Shown in pieces: positions 9,042 to 16,712 of a DNA stretch of 64,000 bases. The stretch's first letter is position 1. The number at the start of each line of letters is the position of its first letter. The notes under the pieces are model-generated. The model did not search any database. It was not told the DNA's origin and worked only from the letters and a program-made list of their open reading frames with translations. Both the position numbers and the translations under genes were made by a program. The stretch is from Bradyrhizobium sp. LLZ17 (GTDB lineage Bacteria; Pseudomonadota; Alphaproteobacteria; Rhizobiales; Xanthobacteraceae), in assembly GCF_041200145.1 (NCBI RefSeq), contig NZ_CP165734.1:3844001-3908000 (forward strand), read 5' to 3'.

Positions 9042-10070
9042 ATGATACCGGCCATGCCGCCAGGCCCCTCGCCCCGCTCCACCATCGACATCGACTACAC
9101 CAAGCTCTCCTCGCCCAGCGTCTTCCTGGTGCGGATGTTGGTGTTCCTGGTGCTGTGCGCGCTGGTGGGCGTGGTGCTGTACAAGCAGATCATCCAGGCC
9201 TTCTTCGCCAATCCAGGCCTCAACGCCCTGATCGGCGGCGTGCTGTTCATCGGCATCATCCTGGCCTTTCGCCAGGTCATCCGGCTCTATCCCGAGGTCT
9301 CCTGGGTCAACAATTTCCGGATCGCCGATCCCGGCCTGGCGCCGGCCCGGCACCCCAAGCTGCTGGCGCCGATGGCGGCGATCCTGGGCGGCGAACGCTC
9401 CGGGCGGATGACGATCACGCAGACGACCATGCGGCACCTGCTCGATTCGATCGCGACCCGCCTGGACGAGGCCCGTGACATTTCCCGCTACATGACCGGG
9501 CTGTTGGTCTTCCTCGGCCTGCTCGGCACCTTCTGGGGCCTGATCGAGACGGTCGGCTCGGTCGGCAAGGTGATCGACGGTCTCAAGGTCGGGGGCGATT
9601 CCGGCGCGTTGTTCGATACACTGAAGGAAGGCCTCGCCGCGCCGCTCGGCGGCATGGGCATCTCGTTTTCGAGCTCGCTGTTCGGCCTTGCCGGGTCGCT
9701 GATCCTCGGCTTCCTCGACCTGCAATCGAGCCAGGCCCAAAACCGTTTCTACACCGACCTCGAGGACTGGCTCGCCACCACCGTGCGCGAATATGGCAGC
9801 GGCGAGATGGCCGTCGCAGCGGGCGGCGGCGTTGCGAGCGGCGAGCTCCAGGCCGCGGTCGAGCGGCTGCGCAGCGTGCTCGAGGAAGGCACCGCCAGCC
9901 GCAGCACCACCGCGTCGATGGCCAGTCTCGCCGAAGCGATCCAGGCGCTGGTCTCGCACATGCGCACCGAGCAGCAGATGATTCGCGAATGGGCCGACGG
10001 CCAGGGTGAGCAGAACCGCGAGATCCGGCGCCTTTTGGAACGCATCGCGCGCCAGCCTGAGAAGAGTTGA
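9042..10070 (+). CDS. MotA/TolQ/ExbB-family proton-channel protein
   Basis: A 342-aa inner-membrane stator-like subunit. There are two hydrophobic helices near residues 28-48 and 62-80, a cytoplasmic loop, then the core channel helices LLVFLGLLGTFWGLIETVG (about 152-170) and MGISFSSSLFGLAGSLILGFLD (about 205-226), which match the MotA_ExbB domain. The C-terminal third is soluble. It overlaps or abuts the next gene, which encodes an OmpA/MotB-like partner, so the pair probably makes a peptidoglycan-anchored, ion-driven machine. No flagellar or tol-pal genes lie nearby. The start at 9042 is uncertain; ATG 9054 is equally possible. Often annotated as a flagellar motor protein in Rhizobiales, but the process it drives is unknown. 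Confidence 0.85.
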   Translation: MIPAMPPGPSPRSTIDIDYTKLSSPSVFLVRMLVFLVLCALVGVVLYKQIIQAFFANPGLNALIGGVLFIGIILAFRQVIRLYPEVSWVNNFRIADPGLAPARHPKLLAPMAAILGGERSGRMTITQTTMRHLLDSIATRLDEARDISRYMTGLLVFLGLLGTFWGLIETVGSVGKVIDGLKVGGDSGALFDTLKEGLAAPLGGMGISFSSSLFGLAGSLILGFLDLQSSQAQNRFYTDLEDWLATTVREYGSGEMAVAAGGGVASGELQAAVERLRSVLEEGTASRSTTASMASLAEAIQALVSHMRTEQQMIREWADGQGEQNREIRRLLERIARQPEKS

Positions 10071-10075
10071 GCATC

Positions 10076-11104
10076 ATGGCTTTAGCCCGCGGCCGGCGCA
10101 GCGAAGGCGCCTTCAACTACTGGCCCGGATTCGTCGACGCGCTGTCGACGCTGGTGCTGTCGATCGTGTTCCTGCTCTCGGTGTTTTTGGTCGTGCAGTT
10201 CTTCCTGTCGCAGGAGGTCACCGGCAAGGACAAGGCGCTGGAGCAGCTCAACGCCAAGATCGCGCAGCTCAACGAATTGCTCTCGCTGGAGAAGCTCGGC
10301 AAGCTCTCGCTCGACGATCAGGTCTCGCAGCTGAAAGCCGGGCTCGCCTCGGCCGAATCCGAGCGCGACCGCATGAAGGGTCTCTATGAGGGCCTCGCCA
10401 ATGCCGGCAACGACGCGCAAGGCAAGACCGCCGAGCTCGGCAAGGCGCTGGACTCGGAGAAGGCGGTTTCGGCGCGGGCGCTGGCGCAGATCGAGGTGCT
10501 GAACCAGCAGATCAGTGCGCTGCGCCGGCAATTGGCGGCGCTGGAAGAAGCGCTCGACGCCAGCGAGAAGCGCGACAAGGAATCGCAGAATCGAATTGCC
10601 GATCTGGGCTCTCGCCTCAACGTCGCGCTGGCGCAGCGTGTGCAGGAATTGTCGCGTTACCGCTCCGAATTCTTCGGCCGGCTCCGCGCCATTCTCGGCA
10701 ACCGGCCGGATATCCGGGTGGTCGGCGACCGCTTTGTGTTCCAGTCCGAAGTGTTCTTCGATACCGGGCAGGCCACGCTCCTGCCTGAGGGCCGCGCCGA
10801 GCTCGACACCGTGGCGAACGCGCTGATCGAGCTCGACAAGAAAATCCCGCCGGAGATCGCCTGGGTGCTCCGCGTCGACGGCCACACCGACGTGCGCCCG
10901 GTCAATGGCCCGAACTTCAAGTCGAACTGGGACCTGTCCGCGGCGCGCGCGATCTCGGTGGTGCAATATCTGATCTCGCTCGGCGTGCCGGCCCAGCGCC
11001 TGGTCGCCGCCGGCTTCGGCGAATTCCAGCCGCTCGATCCCGGCAACACCGAAGAGGCCTACAAGCGCAACCGTCGCATCGAGCTGAAGCTGACGGAGCG
11101 GTAG
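10076..11104 (+). CDS. MotB-like OmpA-family peptidoglycan-binding protein
   Basis: A 342-aa partner of the preceding channel protein. A single N-terminal helix follows WPGFVDALSTLVLS; the Asp in this position corresponds to the proton-carrying Asp of MotB/ExbD-type stators. Residues about 55-190 form a long heptad-rich coiled coil (repeated EQLNAKIAQL, ALRRQLAALEEAL patterns), and the C-terminal 120 residues are an OmpA domain (DGHTDVRPV, NRRIELKL). The coding region can start at TTG 10067, overlapping the upstream stop, or at ATG 10076; the ATG is used here. The long coiled coil distinguishes it from flagellar MotB. Confidence 0.87.
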   Translation: MALARGRRSEGAFNYWPGFVDALSTLVLSIVFLLSVFLVVQFFLSQEVTGKDKALEQLNAKIAQLNELLSLEKLGKLSLDDQVSQLKAGLASAESERDRMKGLYEGLANAGNDAQGKTAELGKALDSEKAVSARALAQIEVLNQQISALRRQLAALEEALDASEKRDKESQNRIADLGSRLNVALAQRVQELSRYRSEFFGRLRAILGNRPDIRVVGDRFVFQSEVFFDTGQATLLPEGRAELDTVANALIELDKKIPPEIAWVLRVDGHTDVRPVNGPNFKSNWDLSAARAISVVQYLISLGVPAQRLVAAGFGEFQPLDPGNTEEAYKRNRRIELKLTER

Positions 11105-11550
11105 TGAGCGCGCTCCAGCTCCGCCCCTATCGCGACGCGGACGAAGCGGAGGCGATCGAGCTCTGGCATCGCACCTGGCAGCAGGCCTATCCGCAGATCG
11201 ACTTCGCCGCGCGGCTGGACTGGTGGCGCGAGCGCTGGCGCAAGGATCTGGTGCCGAAGGCCTCGATCGTCGTGAGCGAGCAGGACGGCGCGCTGACCGG
11301 CTTCGTCACGATCGACGGCGATGGCTATCTCGACCAGCTGGTGGTCGACCCCAATCATTGGGGCTCCGACGCGGCAAGGCTGCTGGTCGAGGAAGCCAAG
11401 CGCCTGTCACCGTCAGGCGTCACGCTGCTGGTCAACAAGGACAACGCCCGCGCCATCCGCTTCTACGAGCGCAACGGCTTTGCGCAGGCCGGCGACGATG
11501 TGAATCCGACCTCAGGGCGGCCGGTGTTGAAGATGATTTGGCGGCCGTGA
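11104..11550 (+). CDS. GNAT family N-acetyltransferase
   Basis: A 148-aa acetyltransferase of the GNAT fold. The central strand and acetyl-CoA loop read LDQLVVDPNHWGSDAARLLVEEA, and the C-terminal strand VNKDNARAIRFYERNGF is the usual GNAT motif B. The GTG start overlaps the stop of the OmpA-like gene by one base (TAGTG), so it is translationally coupled to the stator pair. The substrate is unknown. Whether it modifies the machine encoded upstream is untested. Confidence 0.88.
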   Translation: MSALQLRPYRDADEAEAIELWHRTWQQAYPQIDFAARLDWWRERWRKDLVPKASIVVSEQDGALTGFVTIDGDGYLDQLVVDPNHWGSDAARLLVEEAKRLSPSGVTLLVNKDNARAIRFYERNGFAQAGDDVNPTSGRPVLKMIWRP

Positions 11551-11618
11551 CGTCTGTCACTGAGAGATGCCACGATCTTTGCTATTCGTGGCGGATGGCA
11601 AGCAGATGGAGACGACCG

Positions 11619-11840
11619 ATGAAGCTGAGCGATCTGGCCAAGGGGTCTTCGGTGTTGCTGGGCGTCATTGTCGCCGGATATCTGTCGACGACCTATGTCG
11701 ACCAGCACTTCGCCGCGCCGCCGAGGACAGCAAGTGCGCCTCATCCGGCGAGCAGCGTTGCCCCGTGCGTCGATGAGGACGGCAGCTGGAAGAACTGGCC
11801 GTGGGCGAACGTCCCGGCGCTCTCGCCGAAGTGCCGCTAA
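11619..11840 (+). CDS. Small membrane-anchored or secreted hypothetical protein
   Basis: A 73-aa protein starting MKLSDLAKGSSVLLGVIVAG at an ATG with GGAGAC nine bases upstream. One hydrophobic segment (residues 11-24) is followed by a Pro/Ala-rich linker and a short domain with two cysteines (APCVDEDGSWKNWPW and SPKCR at the end) that could form a disulfide outside the cytoplasm. Function unknown. It lies between the GNAT gene and the convergent ABC exporter. Coding support is the ribosome site and hydrophobic start only, so moderate confidence. Confidence 0.55.
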   Translation: MKLSDLAKGSSVLLGVIVAGYLSTTYVDQHFAAPPRTASAPHPASSVAPCVDEDGSWKNWPWANVPALSPKCR

Positions 11841-11859
11841 TCGCGGATGAGGCGGCGCC

Positions 11860-13710
11860 TCACGCCCCCTCGAACTGCAGCCTCGCCAGCCTCGCATAAA
11901 GCCCGTTCACCGCGACCAGCTCGGCATGCGTGCCCTGCTCGACGATCCTGCCCTGGTCCATCACCAGGATGCGATCGCAGGACAGCACGGTTGCCAGGCG
12001 ATGCGCGATCACCAGCGTAGTGCGATGGCGCATCAGCTCTTCCAGCGCGGTCTGCACCAGCGTCTCGCTTTCGGCGTCGAGTGCGGAGGTCGCTTCGTCG
12101 AGCAGCAACAGCGGCGCATCGCGCAGGATCGCGCGGGCAATCGCGATGCGCTGGCGCTGGCCGCCGGACAGCGTCACGCCGCGCTCGCCGAGCGGGGTCT
12201 CGAAACCTTCGGGCATGCGGCGGATGAACTCGGTGGCGTGCGCCAGCTCGGCGGCACGCTCGACCTCGGCGTCGGTCGCATCGGGCCGGCCGAAGCGGAT
12301 GTTCTCGCGGGCGCTCGCGGCGAACACGGTCGATTCCTGCGGCACCAGCGCGATGCGGGCGCGGAACTCGCGCGGATCGGCCGACCTGACCGGCACGCCG
12401 TCGAGCGAGATAGCGCCGCCCCGCGGATCGTAGAAGCGCAGCAGCAGATGAAAGATCGTGCTCTTGCCGGCGCCCGACGGGCCGACGATCGCCACCTTCT
12501 CGCCGGGACGCACGCTGAACGAGACGGCATCGAGCACGTTGACGTCGGGCCGGGTTGGATAGGCGAAGCTGACGCGGTCGAAACCGACCTCGCCGCGCGC
12601 CGGCACCGGCAGCGCGCGCGGCACGGCCGGCGCAGCGATGTCGGGCTGCACATGCAAAATCTCGAACAGGCGCTCGGCGGCGCCCGAGGCGGCCGAGACC
12701 TCGCCCCAGACTTCGCTGAGCTGGCCGAGACCCGCGGCGGCGAACGCCGCATAGAGCACGAACTGGCCGAGGCGGCCCGGGGTGATGGCGCCGGTGAGCA
12801 CGTCATGCGAGCCGATCCAGAGGATTGCGACGACGCTTGCGAACACGATGAAGATGATGATGGCGGTGAGCACCGACCGCGCCTGGGTCGAGGTGCGCGC
12901 CGCCTCGTAGGCCTGCTCGACCTCGCCGCCAAAGCGCTTCGCGGCCAGCCCTTCGCTGGTATAGGCCTGCACGGTGCGGATCGCGCCGACCAGTTCGCCG
13001 GCATAGGCCGAGGCCTCGGCGAGCGTGTCCTGCGCATTGCGCGACAGCCGCCGCACCCAGCGGCCGAAGGCGACCAGCGGCAGCACGATCAGCGGAATCG
13101 CGAGCAGCACGAAGCCGGAGAGGCGCGGGCTGGTGATCACCATCATCGCCGCCGCGCCAAAAAACATCATGACATTGCGCAGCGCGATCGAGACCGAGGC
13201 GCCGACCGCGGATTTGATCTGGGTGGTGTCGGCGGTGAGCCGCGACACGAGTTCGCCGCTGCGCGCGGAATCGAAGAAGGCCGGCGACAGCGACAGCAGA
13301 TGGGCGAAGACATCGCGCCGCAAATCCGCGACGATGCGCTCGCCGATCGTCATCACGAGGTAGTAGCGCGATGCACTCGCGAGCGCGAGCACGCCGACGA
13401 CCGCGATCATCACCGAGAAGTAGCTGTTGATCAGCGCGATGCCTTCCGGCGTCAGGCCGAAATCGATCATCCGGCGTACCGCGACCGGCACCAGCAGCGT
13501 GGTCAGGGCGGCAACGGTCAGCGCCACGAAGGCGAGCGCCGCCCGGCCGCGATAGCGGGCCACATAGGGCGCGAGCGCCAGCAGCGGGCGGAGCTTGGCG
13601 CGGCCCTTCGCCGGCTGCTCGATCAGATCGGCTTCGATGGACGGAGCCTCGCCGGACATTTGGAGGCCCTCGTCGCGGTACTGGTCGTCAAGCCGTTCGA
13701 CTGCGCTCAT
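11860..13710 (-). CDS. ABC exporter half-transporter (MsbA/ATM-like, permease fused to ATPase)
   Basis: A 616-aa fusion of a six-helix exporter membrane domain (residues about 35-320) and a nucleotide-binding domain. The ATPase has Walker [10 protein letters not shown], the signature [14 protein letters not shown], Walker [15 protein letters not shown] and the H-loop AHRLAT. It works as a homodimer or heterodimer in the inner membrane. In this clade of alphaproteobacteria relatives are annotated as lipid-A or multidrug exporters; substrate not determinable. ATG 13710 was preferred to the TTG at 13731. It is divergent from rpmE across a 219-bp gap, an arrangement common in Bradyrhizobium genomes as far as I recall. 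Confidence 0.93.
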   Translation of the reverse strand: MSAVERLDDQYRDEGLQMSGEAPSIEADLIEQPAKGRAKLRPLLALAPYVARYRGRAALAFVALTVAALTTLLVPVAVRRMIDFGLTPEGIALINSYFSVMIAVVGVLALASASRYYLVMTIGERIVADLRRDVFAHLLSLSPAFFDSARSGELVSRLTADTTQIKSAVGASVSIALRNVMMFFGAAAMMVITSPRLSGFVLLAIPLIVLPLVAFGRWVRRLSRNAQDTLAEASAYAGELVGAIRTVQAYTSEGLAAKRFGGEVEQAYEAARTSTQARSVLTAIIIFIVFASVVAILWIGSHDVLTGAITPGRLGQFVLYAAFAAAGLGQLSEVWGEVSAASGAAERLFEILHVQPDIAAPAVPRALPVPARGEVGFDRVSFAYPTRPDVNVLDAVSFSVRPGEKVAIVGPSGAGKSTIFHLLLRFYDPRGGAISLDGVPVRSADPREFRARIALVPQESTVFAASARENIRFGRPDATDAEVERAAELAHATEFIRRMPEGFETPLGERGVTLSGGQRQRIAIARAILRDAPLLLLDEATSALDAESETLVQTALEELMRHRTTLVIAHRLATVLSCDRILVMDQGRIVEQGTHAELVAVNGLYARLARLQFEGA

Positions 13711-13929
13711 GAGATCGGACCTAAGGGACAAGTGTGCTCCACATAGGCCGCCACAGGGGGAGTGGCAAATCCGGGATATCCCTTAGGTGACCGCCCGGTT
13801 CTCCTTGTCCCACAATGGCTTGTTTTAGGGGCGGCCAGCTTGTCTTTGGGGGGTCTCTGGGGTATAGAGCCGCCAAATCCGTCATCGATCATCACTCAAG
13901 CGAGCGGCGCCGTCGCCCTAGGAATTGCC

Positions 13930-14157
13930 ATGAAAGCCGAGATTCATCCGAATTATCATACGATTAAGGTCGTGATGACCGACGGAACCGAGTACCTGAC
14001 CCGCTCCACCTGGGGCAAGGAAGGCGACACGCTGAACCTCGACATCGACCCGAAGTCGCACCCGGCCTGGACCGGCGGCAACGCCCAGCTGATGGATCGC
14101 GGCGGCCGCGTCTCGCGCTTCCAGAAGAAGTTTTCGGGCTTCCTCAAAAAGGATTGA
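13930..14157 (+). CDS. rpmE: 50S ribosomal protein L31 type B-less (RpmE)
   Basis: A 75-aa large-subunit ribosomal protein that sits at the subunit interface. The N-terminus [20 protein letters not shown] and the tail [11 protein letters not shown] are diagnostic. The cysteines that bind zinc in the C+ form are absent, so this is the zinc-independent (C-) form common in Rhizobiales. ATG 13930 has AGGA ten bases upstream. A strong intrinsic terminator follows directly, so the gene is transcribed alone. Confidence 0.97.
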   Translation: MKAEIHPNYHTIKVVMTDGTEYLTRSTWGKEGDTLNLDIDPKSHPAWTGGNAQLMDRGGRVSRFQKKFSGFLKKD

Positions 14158-14180
14158 TCCGGCCGCACGGCGGGATACGA

Positions 14181-14210
14181 AAAACGCCCCCGGGAAGCCG
14201 GGGGCGTTTT
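14181..14210 (+). terminator. Intrinsic terminator of rpmE
   Basis: Near-perfect stem ACGCCCCCGG / CCGGGGGCGT with a short GAA(G) loop, followed by TTTT and more T-rich sequence, 24 bp after the rpmE stop codon. Confidence 0.9.
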
Positions 14211-14225
14211 TGTTTTGGGGGCTCT

Positions 14226-14313
14226 CGTCATTGCGAGGAGCACTTGCGACGAAGCAATCCAGACTGCCTCTGTGGAGACCTTCTGGATTGCTTCGCCTCG
14301 CTCGCAATGCGGG
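14226..14313. repeat. Palindromic intergenic repeat, family B copy 1
   Basis: Element with outer arms GTCATTGCGAGGAGC / GCTCGCAATG and inner arms GCAATCCAGA / TCTGGATTGC, about 88 bp. A second copy is at 30687-30775. It sits between the rpmE terminator and the 3' end of the convergent rcdA-like gene, so both transcripts may read into it. Confidence 0.85.
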
Positions 14314-14322
14314 GGTTGGCGC

Positions 14323-14832
14323 TTACCGCTCGAACGCGGCCTTCAGCGCGTTGAGGTGCGGCACCAGCGGATTGCCGATCATCGGCTGCTCGGCCGGTGG
14401 GGTGTGGATGGTGGTGTCGAGGCGGCGCACGCGGGTCTGAAGGCTCATCGAGCGATGGATCAGGTCCTGCAACTGCGACGGCAGCTTCTCGATGGTGTCC
14501 GCGGCACCGGGATCGGCGGCCGAAAGCTTGACCTTGGTCTTCTCGCGATTGGCCTGGCCCAGCGTCATCTCGCCTTCCTTGACCGCGCGATGCAGCAGCA
14601 GCCATGAGGCGAGCTGCATCAGGCGGGTGGTGAGACGCATGCTCTCGGTGGCGTAGGTGAGGCTGACGGCGCGATCGAGCGCTTTGGCCTCAGTGCGGCC
14701 GGCGCCGTCGAGATAGGCGGCGGTTTCCTCGACGAGGTCCATGCCCTCGCGGAACAGGACGCCGAAGGCCGCAGAATTGGTGAACCGCTCGCTGAGTTGA
14801 ACGAGAGCGCCCTCGGCCTGCAAACGTTCCAT
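14323..14832 (-). CDS. rcdA: RcdA-like protein (DUF1465), cell-cycle proteolysis adaptor homologue
   Basis: A 169-aa protein that matches the DUF1465 family founded by Caulobacter RcdA, an adaptor that helps deliver CtrA and other substrates to ClpXP. The diagnostic block is LVEETAAYLDGAGR followed by YATESMRLTTRLMQLASWLLL (residues about 36-90), then a second helical part around RSMSLQTRVRRLDT. Mostly alpha-helical and cytosolic. The start at 14832 has no strong ribosome site, but the family N-terminus fits. The gene stands alone. Function is inferred from the Caulobacter homologue; in Bradyrhizobium the substrates may differ. Confidence 0.85.
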   Translation of the reverse strand: MERLQAEGALVQLSERFTNSAAFGVLFREGMDLVEETAAYLDGAGRTEAKALDRAVSLTYATESMRLTTRLMQLASWLLLHRAVKEGEMTLGQANREKTKVKLSAADPGAADTIEKLPSQLQDLIHRSMSLQTRVRRLDTTIHTPPAEQPMIGNPLVPHLNALKAAFER

Positions 14833-14983
14833 GGTTAACGCCCCTTACGCAACTGTTTACCTGCCCGGCTTTGGCGCCGGCTTATGATGAACAAATCATT
14901 GCGCGGGCGGGAGCGGGAGTCCAGCGACAAGCGCGGATATGGTTTCCGCGGGTCTTTGCTCGAAATTCAACCGGAATGAGACA

Positions 14984-15015
14984 CAAAAAAGAGCCGCCGG
15001 AAAACCGGCGGCTTT
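14984..15015 (-). terminator. Orphan intrinsic terminator (end of candidate sRNA)
   Basis: Eight-pair all-GC stem with an AAAA/TTTT loop at 14993-15012, followed on the minus strand by a run of six T at 14990-14985. Confidence 0.85.
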
Positions 15016-15081
15016 GAAAGTTGATAACAGGGAGGCGTCAAACAGAGTGGACAGGAGCCACTCGGTGTCCAAACGAGGACG
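14984..15081 (-). ncRNA. Candidate small RNA with anti-Shine-Dalgarno loop
   Basis: A strong intrinsic terminator on the minus strand (stem GCCGCCGG/CCGGCGGC at 14993-15012 followed by six T) has no upstream protein gene to serve: the only open frame reading into it runs through the hairpin. Upstream, in transcript order, are a GUCC/GGAC hairpin (15067-15080), a six-pair stem GAGUGG/CCACUC with loop CUCCUGU (15045-15063) and an unpaired GCCUCCCUG. Both loop and linker are complementary to ribosome binding sites. A -35-like TCGACA (15108-15113) and -10-like TATGAC (15087-15092) would start a transcript near 15081, about 97 nt. No family was identified. Confidence 0.45.
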
Positions 15082-15204
15082 TTCCAGTCATAAACCCGAA
15101 AGCTTAATGTCGAGTAAACGAGCGAATTATTTGAGGGTTCGTTAGCCATGTCGGCCAGTGGCCGAGCGGGTGGCGGAACAGAGGCTAGCGCAACACCTTT
15201 CGCT

Positions 15205-15243
15205 GTCGTCCCGGACAAGCCTCAGCGCAGATCCGGGACGACG
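15205..15243. repeat. Short copy of family C palindrome (GTCGTCCCGG arms)
   Basis: Arms GTCGTCCCGGA and TCCGGGACGAC enclose about 17 bases. It lies just beyond the stop of the DUF1192 gene and could fold in its 3' untranslated region. Longer relatives are at 22912-23040 and 32434-32576. Confidence 0.75.
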
Positions 15244-15257
15244 CCTGTTTTGTCTCA

Positions 15258-15449
15258 CTAAGACTTGAACACGCTGTTGGCCGCATCGCGCGAGGCGCGC
15301 TTCTTGGCGGCTGCTTCCTCCAGTCTCGCGATCTCGCTCTTGAGCAGCGCGCCGCGCTCGGTCAGTTCCTCGAGCGACAACAGTGAGAGATCCTGTCCGA
15401 TCTCGTGGTTGACCTTCTTGCGCCGGCGGTCGTCGTCTTCGGTCGCCAT
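15258..15449 (-). CDS. DUF1192 family small protein
   Basis: A 63-aa charged protein, MATEDDDRRRKKVNHEIGQD then LSLLSLEELTERGALLKSEIARLEEA, a short coiled coil typical of DUF1192, a family restricted to alphaproteobacteria and of unknown function. ATG 15449 is set by a perfect AGGAGGA ribosome site; the frame continues upstream without coding character. It is divergent from the quinone oxidoreductase gene, its usual neighbour in Bradyrhizobium as far as I recall. Confidence 0.88.
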   Translation of the reverse strand: MATEDDDRRRKKVNHEIGQDLSLLSLEELTERGALLKSEIARLEEAAAKKRASRDAANSVFKS

Positions 15450-15561
15450 ATCGTTCCTCCTGCGTTCGCGGGTGGTCCACGGCTGAGGCGGTTGCCAGCT
15501 CGGACCGCGCTGGCTAAGCAATGGCCTCGTTGCATCCCGCACCTTTGCTCAAGGACACATC

Positions 15562-16560
15562 ATGGACAAGCTGCCCGCGCAAATGACCGTGGTCGCCATT
15601 TCCAAGCCCGGCGGACCGGAGGTGCTGGTGCCGGAACAACGGGCACTGCCGCAGCCCGGCCCGGACGAGATCCTGGTCAAGGTGCAAGCCGCCGGCGTCA
15701 ACCGGCCCGACGTGGCGCAGCGCTCCGGCGCCTATCCGCCGCCGCCCGGCGCCAGCGACCTGCCGGGGCTCGAGATCGCGGGTGAAGTGGTGGCGGTCGG
15801 CAGCAATGCCAAGCGGCACAAGATCGGCGACAAGGTGATGTCGCTCGTCGCCGGCGGGGGCTATGCGCAGTACTGCATCGCCCAAGACGCGCAAGCGATG
15901 AGCGTACCGCCGTCCCTGTCGATGACGGAAGCCGGTGCGCTGCCGGAAACCCTGATGACGGTCTGGCACAATGTGTTCGAGCGCGGCGGGCTCAAGGCCG
16001 GCGAGATGCTGCTGATCCATGGCGGCTCCTCCGGCATCGGCACCATGGCGATCCAGCTCGCGAAAGCGTTCGGCGCGAAGGTGTTCGTCACCGTCGGCTC
16101 GCAGGACAAGATCGACGCCTGTCTCAAGTTGGGAGCTGATCGCGCCATCAACTACAAGACCGAGGACTTCGTCGCCGTGGTCAAGGCGGAGACCGGCAAT
16201 GCCGGTGTCAATCTGATCCTCGACATGGTCGCCGGCGAGTATGTCGATCGCAATTATGACGCTGCTGCGGTCGATGGCCGGATCGTCCAGATCGCAACCC
16301 TCAACGGCCCCAAGGTCACCGTCAACATCGCCAAGGTGATGGTGAAGCGACTGACCCACACCGGATCCACGCTGCGCCCCCGTACTAATGCGGATAAGGC
16401 AGCGATGGTCGCGGCGATCGAACAGAAGGTCATGCCGCTTTTGCGCGAAGGTCGCGTCAAACCGCTGATGGACAGCTCATTCCCGCTGGAAAAGGCATCC
16501 GACGCGCACCGACGGATGGAGACCTCCGCACATATTGGCAAAATTGTGTTGGAGGTCTAG
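15562..16560 (+). CDS. NAD(P)H-dependent quinone oxidoreductase (zeta-crystallin/PIG3 type)
   Basis: A 332-aa zinc-free medium-chain dehydrogenase/reductase. The GroES-like half contains GVNRPDVAQRSGAYPPPPGA and the Rossmann half the NADPH loop IHGGSSGIGTMAIQLAKAFG. No zinc-ligand cysteines are present, which fits quinone or enone reduction rather than alcohol oxidation. The PIG3-type signature (RSGAYPPPPGASDLPGLEI) is clear. Start at ATG 15562 (AAGGA ribosome site upstream); ATG 15583 is possible. Monocistronic, physiological quinone unknown. Confidence 0.92.
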   Translation: MDKLPAQMTVVAISKPGGPEVLVPEQRALPQPGPDEILVKVQAAGVNRPDVAQRSGAYPPPPGASDLPGLEIAGEVVAVGSNAKRHKIGDKVMSLVAGGGYAQYCIAQDAQAMSVPPSLSMTEAGALPETLMTVWHNVFERGGLKAGEMLLIHGGSSGIGTMAIQLAKAFGAKVFVTVGSQDKIDACLKLGADRAINYKTEDFVAVVKAETGNAGVNLILDMVAGEYVDRNYDAAAVDGRIVQIATLNGPKVTVNIAKVMVKRLTHTGSTLRPRTNADKAAMVAAIEQKVMPLLREGRVKPLMDSSFPLEKASDAHRRMETSAHIGKIVLEV

Positions 16561-16712
16561 GCCTCCACCCACAGGGCAAGCTGGAAACCCTTTGATTCTC
16601 CTTGCTTTCGTGGCATCTATCGCCACGCACCGAACCACCTTGGTCCGGTCTGAAATCGCCTTTACGTGCCAGCATCGCACTCAGAGTTTGCGTCGAACGC
16701 GGAGAACTGACC

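Noticed and set aside
9042..11104. Zorya-like ZorA/ZorB defence pair
   Set aside because: The channel protein lacks the very long ZorA tail and no ZorC, ZorD or ZorE gene follows. The neighbours are GNAT and ABC exporter genes, so a defence system is not supported.
14967..15218. Small minus-strand protein reading MANEPSNNS...
   Set aside because: The frame runs through the intrinsic terminator hairpin, lacks a ribosome site and has no recognisable features; a small RNA explains the region better.
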